A DNA stretch of 64,000 nucleotides from Dehalobacterium formicoaceticum (GCF_002224645.1 NZ_CP022121.1:1742501-1806500); one strand, 5' to 3'. Shown: positions 1 to 8,618, counted from the stretch's first letter. Notes: generated by a model from the sequence alone, not told the origin. Numbers and translations are program-made.

Positions 1-302
1 AAAGCTGTGGCGTAGGTACCGCTTAATTCTGCGGAAATAAAAATACCCACCACTCCATGACCGTTTCCAATGTGCTTTTCAAAGATATCATAAATATCCT
101 GAATTCCCGGTTGAGAAGAAGTGGGGAGGGCAGGATATTTTTCAATTTGCCTGAAAAAAGAAACTGGATCGATTGTTTCTTCTAAATATGACTGATCCGC
201 CATGTTAATGCTTAAAGAAACCACGGAAATATCGAGATCCTGGCGCAATTGTTTTTCCAGACAGGAGGTACTGTCTGTGACTATTTTGATGGACAAATTC
301 AT
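1..302 (-). CDS. DegV family fatty-acid-binding protein, partial
   Basis: This minus-strand gene runs off the left edge, so only about the first 100 residues are present. The N-terminus reads IKIVTDSTSCL, and further on come PTSSQPG and ISAELSGTY, which match the conserved DegV blocks (TDST, PTTSQP, SSxLSGTY). DegV proteins bind fatty acids in the cytoplasm, and related proteins present them to fatty acid kinase. An AAAGGGG ribosome site lies one base before the ATG at 302, which is very close. The TTG two codons further in has better spacing and may be the true start. The gene is divergent from sigG and functionally unrelated to it. Confidence 0.8.
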   Translation of the reverse strand, partial: MNLSIKIVTDSTSCLEKQLRQDLDISVVSLSINMADQSYLEETIDPVSFFRQIEKYPALPTSSQPGIQDIYDIFEKHIGNGHGVVGIFISAELSGTYATA

Positions 303-507
303 TCCCCTTTGCATGGCATATTTTTAATGTTTCATGTAATCAATTCGACATCAGCCGCCTTCTCCCTCTATGGGAAGGAGGCAATTTTATTGTTCTATTA
401 AGATTAAAATGTAAATTGATGGCAGTGTCTAACGGTATATTTCCTTAAAGCAATGGTAATAATTAAGTTAAGATTATAAAAATTCCCTGTGAAGGGGGTT
501 CGTGCCC

Positions 508-1281
508 TTGTTAATGAATAAGGTTGAAATTTGCGGCGTTAATACTTCCAAATTACCCGTGTTAAAAAATGATGTGATGAGAAAGCTTTTTAAAGATATG
601 CAAAATGGAGATCTAAGTGCCCGGGAGAAAATTATCAGCGGTAATCTGCGTCTGGTGCTTAGCGTGATTCAAAGATTTACCAATCGGGGAGAAAATGTTG
701 ATGATTTATTTCAGGTCGGCTGCATCGGGCTGATGAAGGCTACGGATAATTTCGATCTGTCCCAGAACGTGAAGTTTTCTACCTACGCCGTACCGATGAT
801 CATTGGTGAGATCCGGCGTTATTTAAGAGACAACAATCCGATTCGGGTTAGCAGATCTTTACGGGATGTAGCTTACAAAGCCCTCCAGGTACGTGATAAA
901 CTGGTGAATAAAAATTCCCGGGAGCCCTCGGTTACAGAAATTGCCAAAGAACTTAATATTCCTCGGGAAGAAATAGTCTTTGCCTTGGATGCGATTCAAG
1001 AACCAATTTCTTTATTTGAACCGATTTATCACGACGGCGGTGATCCCATTTTTGTTATGGATCAAATCGGGGATGAGAAGAATCACGATGTTCAGTGGCT
1101 GGAGGGGATTGCCGTTCGGGAGGCGCTGAGAAAGCTGAGCGAGCGGGAGAAAAAAATTATTACCTTGCGTTTTTTTGAAGGCAAAACACAAATGGAAGTA
1201 GCAGAGGAAATCGGTATTTCTCAGGCCCAGGTATCCCGTTTGGAAAAAGGTGCCTTAATGCATTTAAAGAAACAAATGTAA
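508..1281 (+). CDS. sigG: Sporulation sigma factor SigG
   Basis: This is the late forespore RNA polymerase sigma factor. The first residues (NKVEICGVNTSKLPVL) match the signature N-terminus of SigG. Region 2 (DLFQVGCIGLMKATDNFD, FSTYAVPMIIGEIRRYLRD) and region 4 (SEREKKIITLRFFEGKTQ followed by a helix-turn-helix) are intact. I chose the TTG at 508 because it lies nine bases after GGGGG and gives the same length before NKVEIC as Bacillus SigG. The ATG at 514 is too far from the ribosome site and the GTG at 502 too close. The gene is followed by spoIIR, a normal sporulation grouping. spoIIGA and sigE are not in the window. Confidence 0.95.
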   Translation: MLMNKVEICGVNTSKLPVLKNDVMRKLFKDMQNGDLSAREKIISGNLRLVLSVIQRFTNRGENVDDLFQVGCIGLMKATDNFDLSQNVKFSTYAVPMIIGEIRRYLRDNNPIRVSRSLRDVAYKALQVRDKLVNKNSREPSVTEIAKELNIPREEIVFALDAIQEPISLFEPIYHDGGDPIFVMDQIGDEKNHDVQWLEGIAVREALRKLSEREKKIITLRFFEGKTQMEVAEEIGISQAQVSRLEKGALMHLKKQM

Positions 1282-1381
1282 GGTCAATAACTGAAGAGTA
1301 AATAAAAGTGATGTCTATAACAACAATGTCAATAGATGTGAAGGAATATTTTGGGCGCGAAAATTCGGAGAGGTGATATGC

Positions 1382-2050
1382 ATGAAAGGCATGAAAATAA
1401 AGAAAAGATGGGGCTGGTTATTGCTTCTTTTAGGAATCGGGGCGGGTGGATTTATCTATGGTTATCAGGAATACAATGCCAAACCTCTGCCCAATAATGA
1501 TTTGATCAGACTGCATGTACTGGCCAACAGTGATTCTGCTTATGACCAAAAGGTGAAGCTTCTGGTAAGGGATGAAGTGATTAAGTATATGACACCTTAT
1601 TTTCAGGAAGCGAAAACCATAGCAGAGGCGAGAGCAAAGGTACAGGAACAGCTGCCGGAGATCCAAAAATGTGCCGAAAACCGCTTGGCTTCTTTAGGAG
1701 AAAATTATTCCGCCCAAGCGGAATTAGGGGATTTTAATTTTCCCACCAAAGCCTACGGAAATTTAGTTCTGCCATCAGGAGAATATGAAGCGTTGCGCAT
1801 CGTTTTGGGAGCAGGGGAAGGGAAAAATTGGTGGTGTGTACTTTATCCTCCCCTATGTTTCGTTGATATTTCCAGTACTATTGCCGTTCGTTCCGTGGAC
1901 ATACCGGAAGCCGATGCAGAAGTGCATCCGGTGAATGCTCAACCGGCAAAGGTTGTGATCAAGTTCAAGCTTTGGGAGGAAGTACAGGATTTACTGGAAA
2001 GAAGATCCTTGGCGAAAGCAAATGAAAATGAGTCGATATTGCACAATTAG
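1382..2050 (+). CDS. spoIIR: Stage II sporulation protein R
   Basis: SpoIIR is the forespore-made secreted signal that triggers SpoIIGA processing of pro-sigma-E in the mother cell. The protein has an N-terminal membrane segment (WGWLLLLLGIGAGGFIYGY), then the family hallmark IRLHVLANSDSAYDQKVKL, a YGNLVLPSGEYEALRIVLG block and the NWWCVLYPPLCFVD motif. The ATG at 1382 was chosen for its spacing from GGAGAGGTG. The gene ends in TAG, with an in-frame TGA ten codons later inside the terminator hairpin. This matters because two other genes in the window appear to read TAG as pyrrolysine. Confidence 0.93.
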   Translation: MKGMKIKKRWGWLLLLLGIGAGGFIYGYQEYNAKPLPNNDLIRLHVLANSDSAYDQKVKLLVRDEVIKYMTPYFQEAKTIAEARAKVQEQLPEIQKCAENRLASLGENYSAQAELGDFNFPTKAYGNLVLPSGEYEALRIVLGAGEGKNWWCVLYPPLCFVDISSTIAVRSVDIPEADAEVHPVNAQPAKVVIKFKLWEEVQDLLERRSLAKANENESILHN

Positions 2051-2079
2051 AGAAGGGGCCGCACCGGCCCCTTCTTTTA
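2051..2079. terminator. Terminator between convergent spoIIR and korB
   Basis: An 11-bp perfect stem (AGAAGGGGCCG and its complement) around a three-base loop is followed by TTTTAT. It starts directly after the spoIIR stop and overlaps the korB stop codon, so it can serve both convergent genes. The T-run favours termination on the plus strand. Confidence 0.85.
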
Positions 2080-2937
2080 TTGAAAATCTGCCAGAAATCT
2101 TTTTGCATCTTGAGGCGTCCAAGCCCTGTCAATTAAGGGCTTGCCTTCTTTAAGCCAAGGGATTCTGTCAATTAATGTGGGTCGCTCTACCTTATAAAAA
2201 ATCCCTAGGGGGATACCCTGTTCCCACTCCTGAGCCAGCTTAAAAGCCTTCTGTAAATCTGTCCGATCATGATCCGGGTCAATAAAGTAAGTGTGATCTT
2301 GATACCACTTATAGGTGTTGACCTTGTTAAAAGAAACACAGTTTTGCAAAACATCTACCAAAGCATAACCTGGATGCTTGATGGCCTCCTTCAAAACACC
2401 GCTTAAATGCTCCCTGGCACCGGAGAAGCTCCGGGCGACAAAGGTGCAGCCCAGCCCCAGGGCCATGGATACAGGGTTTAAGGGATTAACCTTAACCCCG
2501 TCAAGCTGCATGCTGGTAATCTGTCCCAAGGAGGTAGTGGGTGAACCCTGGCCTTTGGTCAGTCCATAGACCTGATTATCGTGCACAATATGGACCAGAT
2601 CCACATTTCGGCGGATATTATGAAGGAGATGATTGCCACCTTCCCCGTAGGTATCCCCGTCTCCGGTACTAATAATGACCTGCAGATCTTTGTTGGCCAG
2701 CTTTGCTCCCACAGCCGGTGGGACAGCCCGTCCATGGAGTCCATTGAAACCGTTAGCATTAATATAATGGGGGGTTTTTGCCGCCTGTCCTATTCCGGAA
2801 ACCATCAAAACTTCATGGGGTGCCAGCTCTAAATCCGCCAAGGTCTGTTTTAGGACTGCTAAAATATCGAAGTTGCCGCAGCCGGGACACCAGGCGTTGT
2901 CGCCGATCATATCATAGGTTTTAATGTCAAGAGCCAT
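2077..2937 (-). CDS. korB: 2-oxoacid:ferredoxin oxidoreductase, beta subunit
   Basis: This is the thiamine-diphosphate subunit of a 2-oxoacid:ferredoxin oxidoreductase, which oxidatively decarboxylates a 2-oxoacid to its acyl-CoA and reduces ferredoxin. Visible motifs are WCPGCGNFD (cluster and TPP region), HGRAVPPAVGAKLA and the TPP/Mg motif GDGDTYGEGGNHLLH. At 286 residues it is the usual length. It starts at an ATG preceded by AAAGGAGG and directly follows korA. The substrate (2-oxoglutarate, pyruvate or a branched 2-oxoacid) cannot be told from sequence alone. The kor symbol is used for the family. Confidence 0.88.
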   Translation of the reverse strand: MALDIKTYDMIGDNAWCPGCGNFDILAVLKQTLADLELAPHEVLMVSGIGQAAKTPHYINANGFNGLHGRAVPPAVGAKLANKDLQVIISTGDGDTYGEGGNHLLHNIRRNVDLVHIVHDNQVYGLTKGQGSPTTSLGQITSMQLDGVKVNPLNPVSMALGLGCTFVARSFSGAREHLSGVLKEAIKHPGYALVDVLQNCVSFNKVNTYKWYQDHTYFIDPDHDRTDLQKAFKLAQEWEQGIPLGIFYKVERPTLIDRIPWLKEGKPLIDRAWTPQDAKRFLADFQ

Positions 2938-4614
2938 TTAAAAAACCTCCTTTTTCAACCGCTGCACAATTTCATAAGCATTAAAGGGACGGCCGTCATA
3001 TTTTAAGATGCTGTCGGTGCATTTAATACCTGTTTCCTGACGGATCAGCCGGGCCATTTGACCCAGGTAATTCTGCTCGATATTTATGATCTTCTCGGCA
3101 TGGGCAGCATACTTTTCCAGATTTTTTAACGGCAAGGGCCAAATATCGCCAAAAACCAATGCCCCAATGGCTATTCCTTCCTTATTAAGGATTTCTATGG
3201 CTTCTTGTACCGGTCCCTGGGTTGAGCCCCAGGCGATACATAGATACTGAGGATTTTCCACACCCAGGTATTCCGGCTCCTGCAGTTCCTCTTGCAGCAG
3301 CTTTAATTTATTCATGCGCTTTTCCATCATAGCGATACGCATCTCCGCTGATTCGGTAATATTGCCCCGCTCATCATGTTCATCGCTGTCGGCCAGCACT
3401 GTGACACCAGGGAATTTGCCGGGGATTACCCGGGGAGAAATTCCGTTTTCCGTAAGACGGTAACGAAGATGGTGCTCATGATCCTCAGGCAGATCCTTCT
3501 GGAGATACCTTTCTATTTTTAAACTGTCAAAATCAAAGGGGAGACAAGTACGGCTGCTGTCGCCGAAAAACTGGTCGGAGAGGACAATTACCAGTAGCTG
3601 GTATTTATCCGCCAGATTGAGGGCGCGCTGGATTTGGTAAAAGCCGTCCTCAGGATTTTTCACAGATATTACCATTCGGGGGATTTCCCCATGTCCGGCG
3701 GAGAGGATAAAGCTTAGATCCCCCTGCTCTGTCCGGGTGGGAAAGCCTGTTGCCGGACCGGGCCGCATAGAGTTAATGACCACTAGGGGAGTTTCAGTGA
3801 TCCCGGCCAGCCCCAAGGCCTCCGTCATCAGCGAAAAACCTCCTCCGGAAGTGGCAGTCATTGCCCGCACTCCGGCGTATGAGGCACCAATTGCCATGTT
3901 AATCGCAGCAATCTCATCCTCGGCCTGCTCGACGACAATTCCTGTCTCCGCTTGCTTTTCCGAAAGATAGGTCATAATACTGGTGGAGGGGGTCATGGGA
4001 TAACCGGAATAAAAAGCCACTCCTCCCGCCAAAGCACCCAGGGCAAGGGCTTGATTACCGCTGATTAGGATCTGGCGGTCCTCTTTTTCCGGGCCGCAAT
4101 CAAAAAGTGGGGTCACCATTTGATAACCTTCATGAAAAGCTTTGATATTTATTTCCCTGATTTTTTCCTTATACTCTTTTTGGAAAACCTCTTCCAGACC
4201 TTCTGTGCTGAAACCCAGCAGCTTGGCCACGGCCCCCATGGCAATGGTGCCGGCTACCCTGGGATTGCCCAGTTCTTTGGCTGATTTTTCCAAGGGCAGT
4301 CCCAAGAGACCAGGTTTTTCCCCGGCCAGCTTTTCATCGCAAATGATATATCCGCCTTTTTTGAGGCGTTCACTGTGGAGTTTTAAGGTTTCGGCATCAA
4401 AAGCCATAATAATATCCAATTCCGGCCAATAACCGGTTAAAGGGCTGTCGCTGAATCTGATCTGGGTAAAGTTATGGCCGCCCCGCACCCTGGACATATA
4501 ATCCTTGTTGGAAAAAAGATAAAAACCCTTGGCTTTGATTATTTTTTCCAAAGCACCGGCCAGCGTTTCGATCCCTTGCCCGGCGGCACCGCCAACTAAA
4601 ATACTATATTCCAT
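2938..4614 (-). CDS. korA: 2-oxoacid:ferredoxin oxidoreductase, fused gamma-alpha subunit
   Basis: This 558-residue protein is a fusion of the gamma domain (residues 1-180, starting GGAAGQGIETLAGAL and including SRVRGGHNF) with the alpha domain (from about residue 188, including AFYSGYPMTPSTSIM and VEQAEDEIAAINMAIGASYAG). The fused arrangement is common in anaerobes. Together with korB it would form an oxygen-sensitive complex linking carbon metabolism to ferredoxin. The ATG follows a good AAAGGAGG. The two genes abut and form an operon transcribed away from the Crp/Fnr gene. Confidence 0.9.
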   Translation of the reverse strand: MEYSILVGGAAGQGIETLAGALEKIIKAKGFYLFSNKDYMSRVRGGHNFTQIRFSDSPLTGYWPELDIIMAFDAETLKLHSERLKKGGYIICDEKLAGEKPGLLGLPLEKSAKELGNPRVAGTIAMGAVAKLLGFSTEGLEEVFQKEYKEKIREINIKAFHEGYQMVTPLFDCGPEKEDRQILISGNQALALGALAGGVAFYSGYPMTPSTSIMTYLSEKQAETGIVVEQAEDEIAAINMAIGASYAGVRAMTATSGGGFSLMTEALGLAGITETPLVVINSMRPGPATGFPTRTEQGDLSFILSAGHGEIPRMVISVKNPEDGFYQIQRALNLADKYQLLVIVLSDQFFGDSSRTCLPFDFDSLKIERYLQKDLPEDHEHHLRYRLTENGISPRVIPGKFPGVTVLADSDEHDERGNITESAEMRIAMMEKRMNKLKLLQEELQEPEYLGVENPQYLCIAWGSTQGPVQEAIEILNKEGIAIGALVFGDIWPLPLKNLEKYAAHAEKIINIEQNYLGQMARLIRQETGIKCTDSILKYDGRPFNAYEIVQRLKKEVF

Positions 4615-4802
4615 CCATCTAAACCTCCTTTAAAATGCTTCAACGAGTAATTTCTTTGGATGTATTCTGCATCAAAATGGTTCCTTCGAGTTTTAGTATA
4701 TCATTTTACTAAGGTTTTGTAATGTCTTTTCATAATCCCATCTCAGATTACGTCTCTCTCAATTCAATTATGGAACATCCCCTTGGGCTATTTTCCCTTT
4801 TG

Positions 4803-5531
4803 TCACTTAAGAAGATCGATCTTTTTCAGGGTGATGGTGTTGGCATTATATTCTAACAAACCATCTTTACGCATTTTATTTAATTCCCTGCTAAGAGAAG
4901 TGCGCTCGATACCAAATCTTTCTGCTAAATCTTTTTTGGTAATACTCATTTTAAGAATATTGCTTTTTTGCAGGGAGTACTCATATCTTAGATAGTCAAT
5001 TATTTTTTGCCGGATGGTCTTCAGGGAAATGGCGTCGATCTTATCTGTCAAGAGCAGCGTCCTGTCAGAAATAACAGTCATCAAACCGGTCATAAAGTGG
5101 ACATTGGTTTGACTTAATTCCAGAATCAGATCCTTAGAAATATGGAGCAGCACGCTTGGGGATTCGGAAACCACCGTCATATGATAATAATTTTCCCTGG
5201 CGAACAAGAGGTTGGCTCCTAAAATGCCTCCTTGGGAAAATACGTTGATTTTTAAGATTCCGCCATCTTCATCAATTTTTTGCACAGCTACTTTACCCTC
5301 CAATACAATATCCATGGTGCGGCACATTTCATTTTGCAGGTGAATGATTTGACCTTTATTGTATTGAGTGATCCAAGAATTTGTTGAATTAAATAAGCGC
5401 ATCAACTCGTCCTGTGAGAAGCAGCTGAAAAGGTTAAGGTTCGATAAAAGATCGATATAAAAAGTATTAATTAAAATTTTACTCCCACCCCAATTAGTTA
5501 CTATGGTAACTTTTTTATTTTCTAGCTTCAA
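4803..5531 (-). CDS. Crp/Fnr family transcriptional regulator
   Basis: The protein has an N-terminal cyclic-nucleotide-binding-like beta-barrel (residues about 30-130, with GQIIHLQNE and VLEGKVAVQKI) and a C-terminal Crp-type winged helix (MSITKKDLAERFGIERTSLSRELNKMRKDGLLEY). No N-terminal cysteine cluster of the Fnr type is visible, so a bound ligand or another redox signal is more likely. It is divergent from the membrane ferredoxin gene at 5621 and probably controls it, itself, or korAB. The start is uncertain: a palindrome at 5497-5510 lies inside the predicted N-terminus, so translation may begin later than 5531. Confidence 0.8.
   Translation of the reverse strand: MKLENKKVTIVTNWGGSKILINTFYIDLLSNLNLFSCFSQDELMRLFNSTNSWITQYNKGQIIHLQNEMCRTMDIVLEGKVAVQKIDEDGGILKINVFSQGGILGANLLFARENYYHMTVVSESPSVLLHISKDLILELSQTNVHFMTGLMTVISDRTLLLTDKIDAISLKTIRQKIIDYLRYEYSLQKSNILKMSITKKDLAERFGIERTSLSRELNKMRKDGLLEYNANTITLKKIDLLK
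5497..5510. promoter_or_regulatory. Palindrome, possible Crp/Fnr operator
   Basis: GTTAC and GTAAC arms flank TATG, giving a 14-base dyad between the Crp/Fnr gene and its divergent neighbour. Its size and place fit an autoregulatory site, although it falls within the first codons of the regulator as annotated. Binding is inferred only from position. Confidence 0.35.
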
Positions 5532-5620
5532 GTATACTGAAAGAAAGGAAAAAAGGGAAAGGAATCTTTTCTTATACGGGAAAACACATAGGCTTTACAA
5601 CTTTAAAGGAGGTTTGTCTC

Positions 5621-6247
5621 TTGCAAAAATACATACAGCTTACTCTGCAAATAGCATTTCTAATATTCTTTCTTTTCCTGACGATTAGCGGGAGGGCACA
5701 GTTATGGATGGGGATATTTCTTATCTCAGTCCTTTTGGCCCTCTTATTTGGGCGTATTTACTGCGGCTGGATTTGTCCCATCCATACCGTAACGAGAGGT
5801 ATTACTTGGATCAAAAAGAAACTGCACATCAAAAGCTTTAGGATTCCGGTATCCCTGACCAAACCATGGGTACGTATTTCTGTTTTTGGGTTGTTTATCG
5901 CTTTGTTCATTTTTATTATGGTATCCGGGAAACAGCTGCCTGTTCTTCCTACCTTTTTTTCCATCGGCATTATCGTGGCACTCTTTTTTCCGGAAGAACT
6001 ATGGCATCGTTATCTATGTCCCTATGGGGCACTGATGAGTTTTCCTGCTCGAAAAGCAAAATACGCCATGGATATTGATCCCGGCGCATGTAACAGCTGC
6101 GGAAGATGTATGAGGATCTGCCCGGCCAAAGCCGTGGAAAAAGGTGAGCACCATTATGATATCCTCAAAAAAGACTGTCTTGTTTGTATGGATTGCTCCA
6201 GAGGATGTAAGCAAAAGTCGATTCGTTATCGGACTGAAGCTCGATGA
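5621..6247 (+). CDS. NapH/YccM-type membrane 4Fe-4S protein
   Basis: This 208-residue membrane iron-sulfur protein has about four hydrophobic helices, the CGWICPIHT motif typical of NapH/NosR-like polyferredoxins, a second LCPYG motif after the membrane part, and two C-terminal 4Fe-4S motifs (CNSCGRCMRICP and CLVCMDCSRGC). Such proteins carry electrons between the quinone pool or cytoplasm and a partner oxidoreductase. The start is TTG behind a strong AAAGGAGG. It stands alone, divergent from a Crp/Fnr regulator, and its partner is not evident here. Confidence 0.8.
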   Translation: MQKYIQLTLQIAFLIFFLFLTISGRAQLWMGIFLISVLLALLFGRIYCGWICPIHTVTRGITWIKKKLHIKSFRIPVSLTKPWVRISVFGLFIALFIFIMVSGKQLPVLPTFFSIGIIVALFFPEELWHRYLCPYGALMSFPARKAKYAMDIDPGACNSCGRCMRICPAKAVEKGEHHYDILKKDCLVCMDCSRGCKQKSIRYRTEAR

Positions 6248-6337
6248 TAAAAAGCCTCCCTTCTTCGTCTTAATATATGAGAAGAAGAAAGTACCTATTT
6301 TGTGGAAAAAGTGAGTTGTCCATAGGTTTGGAGTTAC

Positions 6338-6790
6338 TTGAAATCTATGGACTATCCTGAAGAACCTTATGATTTTGGCGGAACAGAATCCTGGGAACGG
6401 CGGATGAGACATTATCTAAAAATTGTTTCAGATAAGTTTCATTACTATTTATCTATTGATGCTAAATACTATGAGATTCAAGGTACAGTTGCGCTTAGCA
6501 AATACCAGGATGCCGATTCAGATTATGTAATTTATGACTATCCGGCCCAAATAGAAGGACAATGGATCTGGGGGAAAGGCCAGAACCCCACTGAAAAAGA
6601 TTTGGCAAGAATAAAATTACGCAAAAATATTTTTCATCTTAATGCGCCTTATTCTCCCCCAAGTGGTTCCAGCATTGAAGAAGGGTATATCCAAAAGGTT
6701 TTAATAAAAGAACTTGGGGCTGCAAGAGAAGAAGTAGATTACTTAATTAAATTCTATCAGGACAGCCAATATAAACAATTTCCTCAATAA
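6338..6790 (+). CDS. Hypothetical protein
   Basis: This 150-residue protein is acidic and rich in tyrosine, with no membrane segment or signal peptide. I do not recognise a family. The middle holds a beta-rich stretch (YEIQGTVALSKYQDADSDYVIYDYP), and the C-terminal half looks helical. It starts at TTG five bases after a GGAG. Codon use resembles its neighbours, so it is probably a real gene. It lies just upstream of two toxin-antitoxin modules, with no obvious partner. Confidence 0.5.
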   Translation: MKSMDYPEEPYDFGGTESWERRMRHYLKIVSDKFHYYLSIDAKYYEIQGTVALSKYQDADSDYVIYDYPAQIEGQWIWGKGQNPTEKDLARIKLRKNIFHLNAPYSPPSGSSIEEGYIQKVLIKELGAAREEVDYLIKFYQDSQYKQFPQ

Positions 6791-6887
6791 TCCAGATGAA
6801 AATGACCAGTTAATAAAAGTGGTAGAGCTGGATCTAGAGAACAATTTGCTTCAGGAAAAAAAGGGTTGTTTAATTGTTTCACATTCA

Positions 6888-7211
6888 TCACAAAATTTTA
6901 TTAATGCTTTTAATCAGTTCCGGCAGAAAGTCCACCAGAACATCCCAAACGATATTAAGCTGAATTCCCTCATAGTCATGTACAATCCTGTTCCTCATGC
7001 CTTTTATCTTTCGCCATGGAATTTGGTTGTTTGCTTCCACAAATTCTACATCCAGCCGACTTACTAATTCTCCGATTTGGCTCAGACTGAAAACACAGGC
7101 CGATATGGTTTTTAAGTCGTTTGAAAATTCTTCAAAAGTCATATCGTCTTTGAATTGTATGGCTTGTGATGCATAGTCTTTTAATTTTTCAAGAATAGCT
7201 TTCTCTTTCAT
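6888..7211 (-). CDS. hepT: HEPN-domain toxin, HepT-like
   Basis: This 107-residue HEPN (DUF86) protein carries the RNase-type R-x4-H motif as RNRIVHDYEG near residue 80, which is the active centre of HepT toxins. Its start overlaps the end of the nucleotidyltransferase gene by 23 bases, the standard order for MntA/HepT modules. In characterised systems the MNT protein AMPylates HepT near its tyrosine and silences it. The matching Y follows the R-x4-H motif here. The pair is the last feature before the unrelated hypothetical gene. Confidence 0.82.
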   Translation of the reverse strand: MKEKAILEKLKDYASQAIQFKDDMTFEEFSNDLKTISACVFSLSQIGELVSRLDVEFVEANNQIPWRKIKGMRNRIVHDYEGIQLNIVWDVLVDFLPELIKSINKIL

Positions 7212-7506
7212 AAATTACTACTCCCGTTTTTGCAATCTCTTGTTGTATACGACATCCATCGATAATTTGAGATGCTTCAATCAGATCTACTGGAATATCA
7301 AGTACCTCGGTAATATCCTCAAGAACACCGAAAAAATCTATCCCCCGAATTTTTCCTCTACTGTCAATGACGATATCAATATCACTTAGCCGTGTTGGAT
7401 TTCCTTTTGCGTAAGAGCCAAAAAGAATAGCTTTATAAATAGGAGCAGCCTTAAAAACCGGTAGCAGCTTTGCTTTTATTTCATCAGTAGTATAAACCTT
7501 TTCCAT
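7189..7506 (-). CDS. mntA: MNT-domain nucleotidyltransferase antitoxin, MntA-like
   Basis: This is a minimal nucleotidyltransferase of about 105 residues with the full GS-x10-DxD signature (GSYAKGNPTRLSDIDIVID), so the metal-binding aspartates are intact and AMPylating activity is plausible. I chose the ATG at 7506 (MEKVYTTDE) because GGAGAGG lies four bases upstream; a longer frame upstream has no ribosome site. With the overlapping HEPN gene it forms a type VII-like toxin-antitoxin pair. Confidence 0.82.
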   Translation of the reverse strand: MEKVYTTDEIKAKLLPVFKAAPIYKAILFGSYAKGNPTRLSDIDIVIDSRGKIRGIDFFGVLEDITEVLDIPVDLIEASQIIDGCRIQQEIAKTGVVIYERESYS

Positions 7507-7598
7507 AAGACCTCTCCTTCCCACCCTAAGCTACTTTAATTTCATACCTAATCTTAATAATTAATTATACGCCAAAATTTGTAATAAGTAAATTGTCC

Positions 7599-7640
7599 AT
7601 ACGACAAGGGAAGCCATTATCACTGCCTCCCTTGTCGTAT
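7599..7640. repeat. 12-bp-stem hairpin between two toxin-antitoxin modules
   Basis: ATACGACAAGGG and its exact complement CCCTTGTCGTAT enclose an 18-base loop. It lies between the divergent promoters of the MntA/HepT and RelBE-like modules. There is no T-run directly after it, only ACTTTGATTTTA, so it is not a clear terminator. An operator or mRNA structure is equally possible. Confidence 0.5.
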
Positions 7641-7804
7641 ACTTTGATTTTATAGATTTATCTTACTTCTGGCTGTATTTTGAAATCCTTGAAGGGTTCT
7701 TTCTTTTGCTTCCTCCATTTTACAAGCAGCCGTGATAATTATTAACCCTTATTTCGTGCAGGATGTAAAGTTATGCTTCAGCTCTGAAAATTTGCATTTT
7801 CATA

Positions 7805-7833
7805 TTGCACATTGTGGTACAATGTGGTACAAT
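7805..7833 (+). promoter_or_regulatory. Sigma-A promoter with overlapping operator repeats for relBE
   Basis: TTGCAC at 7805-7810 and TACAAT at 7828-7833 are spaced by exactly 17 bases, a strong vegetative promoter. The spacer and -10 contain the direct repeat GTGGTACAAT twice, and ATTGTGGTACAAT is itself a dyad. This suggests autorepression by the antitoxin or toxin-antitoxin complex, as is usual for RelBE. Confidence 0.75.
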
Positions 7834-7858
7834 ATGGAGTATGAAAGGAGAGATTTTT

Positions 7859-8083
7859 ATGAGTACGATTACAGTTCGATTGAATAGCGACGAAGAAAAA
7901 CTCTATAAAGAATATGCTGAATTTAAAAATGTTCCTTTGTCAACCTTAATGAAAGAGGCTCTTCAGGAAAAAATTGAAGATGAGATTGATTTAAAGGCAA
8001 TATTAGCTTATGAACAAAGGCTTGAAAACAATGAAGTTGAATATATTTCTTTTGATGAAATAAAGAAAAGATTGGAAATGTAA
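7859..8083 (+). CDS. relB: RelB/DinJ-type antitoxin
   Basis: This small ribbon-helix-helix protein of about 74 residues begins MSTITVRLNSDEEKLYKEYAE, a typical RHH beta-strand followed by helices, with an acidic C-terminal tail for toxin binding. I chose the ATG at 7859, which follows AAAGGAGA. An earlier in-frame start at 7805 would lie within the -35 box. It is followed after two bases by the RelE-like toxin gene and is probably autoregulated through the repeats in its promoter. Confidence 0.85.
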   Translation: MSTITVRLNSDEEKLYKEYAEFKNVPLSTLMKEALQEKIEDEIDLKAILAYEQRLENNEVEYISFDEIKKRLEM

Positions 8084-8085
8084 TT

Positions 8086-8445
8086 GTGAAATATTCAATA
8101 CTTTTTGATAAAAATGCAGATAAGCAATTAAGAAAAATAGATATAACTCAACAAAGAATTATAGTTAATTGGCTAGTCAATAACTTAGAAAATACTTATA
8201 ACCCAAGAATATTTGGTAAATCCCTGAAAGGTAATTTAAAAGATTACTGGCGGTATAGAGTTGGAGACTATAGAATAATCGCTGAAATAAATGATGATGA
8301 AGTTAAGATATTAATAATTGAAATAGGTCATAGAAAAATATTTATAAAAAGCTCTGATTGGAAAAACCGGGGGGACAGGCACCTTTATTCACTTGTGAAG
8401 CGGAAAGCAGATTTAAAAGTCATAGACACTAAGCTCGAAATCTAG
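8086..8445 (+). CDS. relE: RelE/ParE-superfamily toxin with C-terminal extension
   Basis: The first 90 residues form a RelE-type mRNA interferase (KNADKQLRKID, YNPRIFGKSLKGNLKDYWRYRVGDYRIIAEI, IIEIGHRKIFIK). Normal RelE proteins end just after IGHRK. Here about 31 more residues follow, starting at DNA that contains GGGGGACAGGCACC, so the native stop seems to have been replaced by inserted repeat-like sequence. The start is GTG. The gene ends in TAG, and the frame stays open for 39 more codons to a TGA at 8563. Toxicity is untested but the core looks intact. Confidence 0.8.
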   Translation: MKYSILFDKNADKQLRKIDITQQRIIVNWLVNNLENTYNPRIFGKSLKGNLKDYWRYRVGDYRIIAEINDDEVKILIIEIGHRKIFIKSSDWKNRGDRHLYSLVKRKADLKVIDTKLEI

Positions 8446-8565
8446 TTTATTCATGGTTTCGTAAAAGCCCCTTTAACTGATTACCTTATTGATACTAATG
8501 AACCGAAACATGTGAAAGTGGAATCAATTGATATTGAATTTTCATTGAATTTATTTTTAATATGA
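8446..8565 (+). pseudogene. Possible gene remnant in frame with relE
   Basis: After the relE TAG the same frame stays open for 39 codons, with protein-like composition (EPKHVKVESIDIEFSLN), to a TGA. No start codon with a ribosome site precedes it. It could be the tail of an older gene fused by insertion upstream. I do not recognise the family, and chance is possible at this length. Confidence 0.25.
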
Positions 8566-8618
8566 AGTGAAACTTCTATCAGCAGGGGTCTTACGGCAGG
8601 TTAGTGCATGATAAATAT

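Noticed and set aside
420-480. Sigma-F/sigma-G promoter before sigG
   Set aside because: A GTATA fits the -35 but no matching CATNNTA -10 is present at the right distance.
6819-7067. Plus-strand frame opposite hepT
   Set aside because: It is antisense to the HEPN gene, lacks a ribosome site and has no recognisable protein motif.
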